Shown here piece by piece: positions 1 to 5,488 of a stretch of DNA of 5,488 bases. The notes beneath the pieces were generated by a model. The model did no database searches and was not told the DNA's origin. It worked only from the letters and a program-made list of their open reading frames with translations. The DNA is from Chryseobacterium gleum (GTDB lineage Bacteria; Bacteroidota; Bacteroidia; Flavobacteriales_D; Sanyastnellaceae), in the NCBI GenBank assembly GCA_943330925.2, contig CALQJP020000178.1, positions 1-5,488 on the forward strand. The letters are read 5' to 3'. The translations under genes and the position numbers were made by a program. Position 1 is the first letter of the stretch. Every line of letters starts with the position of its first letter.

Positions 1-1566
1 GAATTCGAAGGCAACGACAGCTGGGGTTACAACACCTCCTTCTTCTTTGCGCTCGACAAAGCATACGGGACTAAGGAAGCCCTCAAGACATTTGTAAACG
101 AGTGCCACAACAGAGGCATTGCCGTGTTAATGGATATTGTGGTAAACCACGCATTCGGACAAAACCCCATGGTGAGAATGTACTTCGATGCGGATGCAGG
201 AGAATACGGTCAGCCAACAGCGGAGAACCCGTGGTTCAATGAAACACCTCGCCATGACTTCAACGTTGGCTATGACTTTGACCACGAAAGTCCACTTACG
301 CGTAACTTCTTCAAACGTATGATGCGCCATTGGATTGAAGAGTTCCATATGGACGGCTATCGCCTCGACCTATCTAAAGGACTTACACAGAATGACACCC
401 TCGGCAACATTGGAGCCTGGGGTGCTTATGACCAGAGCCGCGTTAACATTCTGAATGATTACTACACCGAAATTCAACTGCACGAACCCGGCGCCTATGT
501 TATTCTCGAGCACCTTGCAGACAACAGCGAGGAAATCGCACTTTCGAATGCAGGCATGATGCTCTGGGGAAAAATGACCACCGAATACGAGCAAGCCAGC
601 ATGGGGTATAATTCCAACTCCAATTTGAGCTGGGGCGTATACACCTCGCGCGGTTGGAGCCAACCTCGCCTGGTGAGCTACGGTGAGAGTCACGACGAAG
701 AGCGCCTGATGTATAAAAATTTGAACTTCGGAAACAGCAATGGCTCATACGACATTCAAAACCTGAGCACTGCGCTGCAACGCCAAGAGCTCGCACACAC
801 GTTCCTCATTCCGATACCGGGCCCTAAAATGATCTGGGAATTCGGTGAGTTGGGATACGACTACTCGATTAACTATTGCCAGGATGGCACCATCAACCCG
901 GATTGCCGCACTTCTGCCAAACCCGTTCGCTGGGATTACCGCGATGTGGAAGAACGCTACAAAGTGTATAAGGTGGTAAGTGCTCTCAACGAAATCAAAA
1001 AAACGAATCCCATCTTTTCAACCACCGATTTCGATATTGATTTGGCCGGATTGGGCAAGCGCTTGCACCTCAACACTGCAGATTTGAAAGCCACCATTGT
1101 AGGTAATTTCAATGTGATTCCGATCGACATGGTGCCGGGCTTCCAGCATACCGGAGCGTGGTATGATTTCTTTGGTGGCAACACCATCGAAGTAACGGAT
1201 GCAAATGCCGCCATGAATTTCCAGCCGGGAGAATACCACGTTTATTTCGATCAGCCCATCTTCGCTCCCGACACCACGCTCAACGTGGCGGAAGCAATTG
1301 AGCTGTTCGGATTCAACTTCATGGTGTATCCCAACCCCGCCAGCGATCGCGTGAGCATTGGCTTCAAAAACAGCGCATCTCAACTGATCCATATTGACCT
1401 CCTCGATTTGTCGGGTCGTGTGATTGAGCGCATCGAAAGCCGCAACCTCGCTGCAGGTATCCAAACCATTGATTGGTCGTGCAGCCACATCGCAGCAGGC
1501 ACCTATTTGGTGCGCGTGCAAGGCGAGCAGACCAATGCAACCCATCCGCTGATTATCAGCGAATAA
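1..1566 (+). CDS. Secreted GH13 alpha-amylase-family glycoside hydrolase with T9SS sorting domain (5' partial)
   Basis: The frame is open from base 1, so the N-terminus lies outside the window; 521 residues are visible (numbered from base 1). GH13 enzymes act on alpha-glucosidic bonds by a retaining mechanism. Seen: a WGYN motif (8-11); conserved region I, DIVVNH (45-50); region II, GYRLD, with the nucleophile Asp123 (bases 367-369); region III, VILEH, with the acid/base Glu170 (508-510); region IV, ESHDEER, with His231 and Asp232 (691-696). The triad is therefore intact. An IPGPKMIWEFGELGYD stretch (about 272-287) ends the barrel, followed by a small beta-rich domain C (about 341-425). From Tyr443 (YPNP, base 1327) to the end is a typical T9SS type A sorting domain with the late G-TYLVRV strand, so the product is predicted to be exported through the Por system and released or surface-anchored. 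Cys293 and Cys302 may pair. Upstream residues probably hold a signal peptide and an N-terminal beta-sandwich module, as in relatives. A branching-enzyme-like or transglycosylating activity cannot be excluded. Family call is firm; exact specificity is not. Confidence 0.93.
   Translation, partial: EFEGNDSWGYNTSFFFALDKAYGTKEALKTFVNECHNRGIAVLMDIVVNHAFGQNPMVRMYFDADAGEYGQPTAENPWFNETPRHDFNVGYDFDHESPLTRNFFKRMMRHWIEEFHMDGYRLDLSKGLTQNDTLGNIGAWGAYDQSRVNILNDYYTEIQLHEPGAYVILEHLADNSEEIALSNAGMMLWGKMTTEYEQASMGYNSNSNLSWGVYTSRGWSQPRLVSYGESHDEERLMYKNLNFGNSNGSYDIQNLSTALQRQELAHTFLIPIPGPKMIWEFGELGYDYSINYCQDGTINPDCRTSAKPVRWDYRDVEERYKVYKVVSALNEIKKTNPIFSTTDFDIDLAGLGKRLHLNTADLKATIVGNFNVIPIDMVPGFQHTGAWYDFFGGNTIEVTDANAAMNFQPGEYHVYFDQPIFAPDTTLNVAEAIELFGFNFMVYPNPASDRVSIGFKNSASQLIHIDLLDLSGRVIERIESRNLAAGIQTIDWSCSHIAAGTYLVRVQGEQTNATHPLIISE
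1327..1563 (+). other. Type IX secretion C-terminal sorting domain (Por type A) within the GH13 gene
   Basis: The last 79 residues follow the usual pattern of T9SS type A domains: an opening VYPNPASDRVSI, a central LLDLSGRVIERI strand pair, then an AAGIQTIDW segment and a closing HIAAGTYLVRVQGE strand. In this family the domain is recognised by the outer-membrane translocon and usually removed by PorU on secretion. It separates this enzyme from Bacteroides SusG, which is a surface lipoprotein. A Cys in the WSCSH segment is unusual but not disruptive. Confidence 0.9.
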
Positions 1567-1568
1567 AA

Positions 1569-1605
1569 AAAACGGGTAAGTGTGGAATATACACTTACCC
1601 GTTTT
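1569..1605 (+). terminator. Strong intrinsic terminator after the GH13 gene
   Basis: The left arm AAAACGGGTAAGTGT (1569-1583) and right arm ACACTTACCCGTTTT (1591-1605) are perfect 15-bp complements around a 7-nt loop (1584-1590). A T-rich run continues to 1610 (GTTTT after the stem). The stem begins two bases after the TAA stop of the GH13 gene, a usual place for a Rho-independent terminator. The A-run at the left base would give a U-tract on the other strand, so the hairpin could work in both directions, but no minus-strand gene is visible to need it. Confidence 0.88.
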
Positions 1606-1609
1606 GTTT

Positions 1610-1617
1610 TATGTTTG
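1610..1617 (+). promoter_or_regulatory. Putative Bacteroidota -7 promoter element for susC
   Basis: TATGTTTG matches the Bacteroidota primary-sigma -7 consensus TAnnTTTG exactly. It sits 39 bp before the SusC start codon, so transcription would begin near 1622-1626 and give a leader of about 30 nt. I see no TTG at the expected -33 spacing (about 1584-1592, which falls in the hairpin loop and right arm), so the promoter may be weak, activator-dependent, or a chance match. Its position just behind a terminator supports the call. Confidence 0.45.
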
Positions 1618-1656
1618 ACCCCATAACATTAACCAAGTCCTAAACAAAACATTCTG

Positions 1657-4600
1657 ATGAAGAAACTCTACTCTTCACTTGCCCTTCTTGGTGCACTCTT
1701 GCTGTGTTCAGCAAGCATAGCACAAACAGTGAGCGGAAAGGTGTACGATTCAGCCAACCAAACCTTGCCCGGCGTAGTGGTGAAAGACAAACAAAGCGGC
1801 AACGGTGTGGCTACCGACATCGATGGCAACTTCACCTTGAACTTGTCAGCCGGTAAGCACACGCTCGAATTCGTCCTCATCGGCTACCTCAATCAATCGA
1901 AAGACATTAACCTAACCGAAGGTCAAAAGCTTGCGCTCAATGTGACGATGCAAGAAGATGAAAAGATGGCCGAAGAAGTGGTGGTCGTTGGTTATGGCGT
2001 GCAGCGTAAGCGCGACGTTACGGGTTCCATTACGCGAATCGACGGTAAAGAATTGACCCAGGTTCCCGTTCCCAGTTTCGAAGCAGCTCTTCAAGGTCGT
2101 GGCGCGGGTATTCAGGTATCACAAGGTTCGGGACTTGCAGGCTCGGGCTCATTGGTGCGCATCCGAGGCATAAGCTCTATCTCGGCCGGAGGCGATCCTC
2201 TCTATGTGGTGGACGGTATTCCGATTACCCAAAACCCGTTTTTGCGCGGTAACTCGGGAGCGATGAACTCGAACCCACTCACGTTTTTGAACCCAAACGA
2301 CATTGAAAGTATCGAAGTATTGAAAGACGCGGCAGCAACCGGTATCTACGGATCACGCGGGGCCAACGGTGTCGTGCTGATCACTACCAAGCGTGGAAAA
2401 AAACAAGGATTGAGCATCGACCTCAATGTGCGCTTGGGAACTTCAGAAGCCGCTGCCAAACCCAACATGATGAATACCGGAGAGTATTTGCAGATGCGAC
2501 AAGAGGCATGGGAAAACGACGGCGGAACGGGATATACCTGGCTGCCTTCGTTGTCGGGAGCACTTGATTCACCAGAGGTTCGCGAGCAGAAGTACAAGGA
2601 AGCTCAAAAAACGAATACCAACTGGTTTGATGAATTGACCGGAGTGGGCATCAAGCAGTCATACAACATCGGTATCAACTACGTGATGAACAAGGCGAAG
2701 TTTTACGCCAGCTTAAGCAACGACGACAACGGCTCTTACATCATCGGCAACCGCTTTGTGCGTAACAGCGCGCGCCTCAACGCCGACTTCAACATTGCCA
2801 ATAAACTCCTCTACAATGTAGGTGGCTCGTTCACACAGAGCGTGAATAACCGCGTTGACGCAGCATGGAGCGGCGGTATTGGTGAAGCCATGTCGACTGC
2901 TCTTCCCTACTACCCTGTCTATGATTCAACCGGTAAATACTTCATGTGGAATGGAGGTTACTCCAACCCGATTGCCTACCGCGAACAACGCCAGTGGGTG
3001 AATATCGAAAAGCGCGTTCTTACCAATCACTCCCTCACCTACCTCATCAACAAATACTGGTCGCTGCGTGCAACAGGCTCGCTCGATTACCTCGACCAGG
3101 TAGAAATGAAGTACTTGCCATTGGGCGTGAACGTAGGTCAAACGCAAGACTACGCCGAGAAGTTCCCTACATGGGTTACCAACTGGAACTCGAACGGAAC
3201 GGTTAACTACAACCGCACTTACAAAGAAGACCACCGCGTAACATTGATGGCCGGAAGTGAGGTTCAAAAATCAGTAACGCGTGGTTATTCTCAAGTGCGC
3301 TACCCAGGCCTTGCAGCATTGCCTACGCAGACGGAATTGGATGCCGATACAATTACACCGCAGTATGGCAACGCCTACCAGGAAGTGACCACGTTTGTGA
3401 GTTTCTTCGGACGCTTCAACTATTCAATTGACGATAAATACTACTTCCAGTTGGTGTCGCGCGCTGATGCTTCTTCGAAGTTCGGAGCCAACAGCCGTTG
3501 GGGTAACTTCCCTTCTGCTTCCGTGGGCTGGATAGCCAGCGAGGAAAGCTTCCTGAAAGACAACAAGGTGATCAACTTCCTGAAGCTTCGCGGAAGCTGG
3601 GGTGTTACAGGAAATGCCGACATTCCGCGCACCGCGCAATATGAAACCTGGGACCAAGGTTCTGGCGGTTATTTCGGAAACCCGATTCGCTTCCAGACCC
3701 AATTGGGCAACCCCGACTTGAAATGGGAAACCTCGATGATTTTGGATGCATCGCTCGAGTATGGTTTGTGGAACGACCGCATTCACGGAACTATTTCAGC
3801 GTATAGCAAGCGTACCAAAGATGTATTGCTTCAGTACAACGTGCAAACCAGCACCGGCTTCTCAAGCGTGTGGGCCAACGCCGGCGAAATCCTCAACCAA
3901 GGTCTTGAGTTCGGCATCAAGTCGAACAACCTGAGCCCTGATTCGAAGTTGCAGTGGGTTACCGACTTCAACATTTCACGCAACATAAACGAAGTGATCA
4001 GCATTGGTGATTTCACACCCGATGCATTGAGTGGTGGCACGAACGACTCGCGGGTGCAGATTGGAAAGCCCGTAGGTTCTTATTACCTCGTGCCGTTTGC
4101 CGGTATCGACCCGACGAATGGAAAGCCGATGTATTATGACCTTCAAGGCAACATAACCTACGAATACAACCTGAGCAACCGTCAATATGCAGGAGCCGGT
4201 TTACCAAAGGGATATGGCGGTATCACGAACAGCTTCACCTATGGCGGATGGTCGTTGAGCGTATTCATGACCTACAGCCTTGGATCCAAAATTTTCGACT
4301 CGTCAGGCAAGCGTCAGTTGGGTGTAACCACCGACTGGAACATGCGCACCGATAAGTTCGACCGCTGGCAAGCACCTGGCGATGAGGCACAATTCCCCGT
4401 TCAAACATTGCAGGAAAACACCTACGGCTTGCAATCGGGCAACCCTTGGTGGAACACCACCTTGTTCATTTACGACGCTGATTACCTGCGCTTGAAGAAC
4501 ATCAGCCTCGGCTACAACTTCAAGATGAAGGAAAACAGCCCTATTCGCAATTTGAACATTCAGGTAGCAGCATCCAACTTGTTCGTTTTAACGAACTTCG

Positions 4601-4728
4601 TAGGTCTCGATCCGGAGTTGGTGCGTGACTTTGAAAATCCGCAAGACCGCAACTTGAGTGCGAACACGACCTACCTCACACCGCCGCAAGAGAAGAGTTA
4701 CTTCATAACCCTTAACGCCAACTTCTAA
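1657..4728 (+). CDS. susC: SusC/RagA-family TonB-linked outer-membrane transporter
   Basis: A complete 1023-residue protein, of normal length for SusC. It forms the outer-membrane barrel that imports oligosaccharides bound by its SusD lid, using TonB energy. Domains: Sec signal peptide (1-22, MKKLYSSLALLGALLL core, cleavage likely after SIA); carboxypeptidase-D regulatory-like beta-sandwich (about 24-100, VSGKVYDS, LPGVVV, TDIDGNFTL); an EEVVVVGYG segment (106-114) typical of the TonB-box/plug junction; plug (about 115-247) with VRIRGISSI, PLYVVDGIPI and the hallmark LKDAAATGIYGSRGANGVVLITT region (starting at 222, written here only in part as the family signature); then the beta-barrel to the C-terminus, ending in SYFITLNANF with the terminal Phe expected for BAM-dependent assembly. 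There is no N-terminal STN domain, so control through an anti-sigma partner is not expected. The ATG is chosen because the signal peptide follows it directly; the leader is A-rich with no Shine-Dalgarno, normal for the phylum. The SusD gene follows after 13 nt. An alpha-glucan substrate is inferred only from the GH13 neighbour; the symbol is a family label. Confidence 0.95.
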   Translation: MKKLYSSLALLGALLLCSASIAQTVSGKVYDSANQTLPGVVVKDKQSGNGVATDIDGNFTLNLSAGKHTLEFVLIGYLNQSKDINLTEGQKLALNVTMQEDEKMAEEVVVVGYGVQRKRDVTGSITRIDGKELTQVPVPSFEAALQGRGAGIQVSQGSGLAGSGSLVRIRGISSISAGGDPLYVVDGIPITQNPFLRGNSGAMNSNPLTFLNPNDIESIEVLKDAAATGIYGSRGANGVVLITTKRGKKQGLSIDLNVRLGTSEAAAKPNMMNTGEYLQMRQEAWENDGGTGYTWLPSLSGALDSPEVREQKYKEAQKTNTNWFDELTGVGIKQSYNIGINYVMNKAKFYASLSNDDNGSYIIGNRFVRNSARLNADFNIANKLLYNVGGSFTQSVNNRVDAAWSGGIGEAMSTALPYYPVYDSTGKYFMWNGGYSNPIAYREQRQWVNIEKRVLTNHSLTYLINKYWSLRATGSLDYLDQVEMKYLPLGVNVGQTQDYAEKFPTWVTNWNSNGTVNYNRTYKEDHRVTLMAGSEVQKSVTRGYSQVRYPGLAALPTQTELDADTITPQYGNAYQEVTTFVSFFGRFNYSIDDKYYFQLVSRADASSKFGANSRWGNFPSASVGWIASEESFLKDNKVINFLKLRGSWGVTGNADIPRTAQYETWDQGSGGYFGNPIRFQTQLGNPDLKWETSMILDASLEYGLWNDRIHGTISAYSKRTKDVLLQYNVQTSTGFSSVWANAGEILNQGLEFGIKSNNLSPDSKLQWVTDFNISRNINEVISIGDFTPDALSGGTNDSRVQIGKPVGSYYLVPFAGIDPTNGKPMYYDLQGNITYEYNLSNRQYAGAGLPKGYGGITNSFTYGGWSLSVFMTYSLGSKIFDSSGKRQLGVTTDWNMRTDKFDRWQAPGDEAQFPVQTLQENTYGLQSGNPWWNTTLFIYDADYLRLKNISLGYNFKMKENSPIRNLNIQVAASNLFVLTNFVGLDPELVRDFENPQDRNLSANTTYLTPPQEKSYFITLNANF

Positions 4729-4741
4729 ACCAACCAAGAAC

Positions 4742-5488
4742 ATGAAAAAGATTCTCATTCTAGCATTCTGCTTCACCCTTCCGTTGGTTTCGTGCAACAA
4801 GTGGCTCGACCAACCGCCAACGGGTAACCTGCGCGAAGACCTGTTCAACACTGCCGACGACGCACAAGAAACATTGAACAGTTGTTACGATGCATTGGCC
4901 AACCTCTACGACGGTCGCATACAAAACATCTCGGAGTTGCTGAGCGACAACCTCAATCAGCCCAACACCAACAACGATTTACGTTCGGTATTTGCCCGCC
5001 AGACCACCTTCTTCAACGGTTCCACCAACAAGGTGTACCAGGATTTGTATACCGTGGTATGGCGTTGCAACACCCTGCTCGACAACATCGATGTAATTCC
5101 GAATTTCGATAGCGGCGAAAAAGAACGTCTCATTGCGGAGGCTCGCTTCCTTCGCGGGTTCTGTCATTGGGCTGCTGTTAAGCTCTGGGCACAGCCCTAC
5201 GGATGGACGCCCGGCAACACGCACGCAGGTGTGCCTATTCGCAGCAAAGCAGCAGCCGACCCGTTGTTGCGCAGCACGGTGCAAGAGGTCTATAACTTTG
5301 TGCAAGAAGACCTGGAATTCGCCTACAACAATTTGCCACAAACCAATGGCATCTACGCGAGCAAAATGGCTGCAGCGGGTGTGCTGGCTACGTTCCATTT
5401 CCTGAAGCAGGAATGGTCAAAAGCCGTTGAATACAGTTCGGAAGTCATTAACTCAGGACTCTACACCCTCGACACAAGCCTCGATCGC
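4742..5488 (+). CDS. susD: SusD/RagB-family surface glycan-binding lipoprotein (3' partial)
   Basis: 249 codons are visible and the gene continues past the window; complete SusD proteins are usually about 450-600 residues. The product caps the SusC barrel and helps capture glycan at the cell surface. Seen: a short lipoprotein signal peptide (MKKILILAF core) with lipobox LVSC and lipidated Cys18 (bases 4793-4795), then NKWLDQPP, the usual SusD start; an N-terminal helical SusD-like region with LYTVVWRCNTLLDNID (about 102-117); and the family hallmark AEARFLRGF (132-140) followed by an aromatic helix. A TPR-like helical stretch (about 204-245, ASKMAAAGVLATF and WSKAVEYSSEVINSG) follows. The glycan-contact residues probably lie partly beyond the window, so the ligand cannot be judged. 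The ATG lies 13 nt after the SusC stop, so the two genes are almost certainly co-transcribed. No Shine-Dalgarno is seen (AACCAAGAAC before the ATG). The symbol is a family label. Confidence 0.94.
   Translation, partial: MKKILILAFCFTLPLVSCNKWLDQPPTGNLREDLFNTADDAQETLNSCYDALANLYDGRIQNISELLSDNLNQPNTNNDLRSVFARQTTFFNGSTNKVYQDLYTVVWRCNTLLDNIDVIPNFDSGEKERLIAEARFLRGFCHWAAVKLWAQPYGWTPGNTHAGVPIRSKAAADPLLRSTVQEVYNFVQEDLEFAYNNLPQTNGIYASKMAAAGVLATFHFLKQEWSKAVEYSSEVINSGLYTLDTSLDR

Noticed and set aside
1..6. GAATTC at the very start as a cloning junction
   Set aside because: GAATTC also occurs at 838-843, 1867-1872 and near 5317, and the first site is in frame within a conserved GH13 reading frame, so it is probably chance.
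1018..1545. A 175-residue open frame on the minus strand
   Set aside because: It lies wholly antisense to the GH13 C-terminal and sorting domains, has no recognisable domain, and is best explained as a by-product of codon use in the real gene.
124..1566. GTG at 124 as the true start of the GH13 gene
   Set aside because: The same frame is open to base 1 and encodes conserved GH13 residues upstream (WGYN and the helix before region I). A start at 124 would also cut the barrel and leave a secreted protein without a signal peptide.
1569..1605. The inverted repeat as an invertible promoter (inverton) controlling susCD, as known in Bacteroides
   Set aside because: The arms are only 7 nt apart, so inversion would move no promoter, and no recombinase gene is present. 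A terminator hairpin explains it fully.
1657..1722. SusC as a lipoprotein because of the Cys in LLLCSAS
   Set aside because: The residues before the Cys (LLL) do not fit a lipobox with a small residue at -1, and a normal signal-peptidase I site (SIA before Gln) follows; SusC is an integral barrel.
4979..5398. A 139-residue minus-strand open frame and overlapping plus-strand frames at 4882-5112 and 5133-5405
   Set aside because: All lie inside the SusD coding region, whose frame shows a lipobox and the AEARFLRGF hallmark; the others show no family features.

Overview
The window comes from a member of the Bacteroidota. The evidence is a SusC/SusD pair, a C-terminal type IX secretion (T9SS, Por) sorting domain on a secreted enzyme, A-rich leaders without Shine-Dalgarno motifs, and a TAnnTTTG promoter-like element. 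T9SS cargo together with moderate base composition (roughly half G+C by eye) fits an environmental Flavobacteriia/Sphingobacteriia/Chitinophagia-like lineage better than a gut Bacteroides, but the species cannot be named from this sequence.

Layout, all on the + strand: (1) bases 1-1566 are the 3' part of a gene for a secreted GH13 alpha-amylase-family enzyme. Its N-terminus is cut off by the window, its catalytic triad is present, and it ends in a T9SS type A sorting domain. (2) Bases 1567-1656 are a 90-bp intergenic region with a perfect 15-bp hairpin plus T-rich tail (terminator), overlapped at its 3' edge by a -7-like promoter element. (3) Bases 1657-4728 are a complete 1023-residue SusC/RagA TonB-dependent outer-membrane transporter. 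(4) After a 13-nt gap, bases 4742-5488 are the first 249 codons of a SusD/RagB surface lipoprotein that runs off the window.

Together these look like part of a polysaccharide-utilisation locus for an alpha-glucan (starch, glycogen or maltodextrin). The GH13 enzyme would cut the polymer outside the cell, SusD would capture the oligosaccharides at the surface, and SusC would import them using TonB energy. The substrate is inferred from the GH13 neighbour; SusC and SusD sequences alone do not reveal it. The terminator suggests that the enzyme and the susCD pair are separate transcription units.

I found no RNA gene, CRISPR array, insertion sequence or clearly novel system. The points worth a second look are the T9SS-exported amylase in place of a SusG-type lipoprotein, and the compact terminator/promoter junction.
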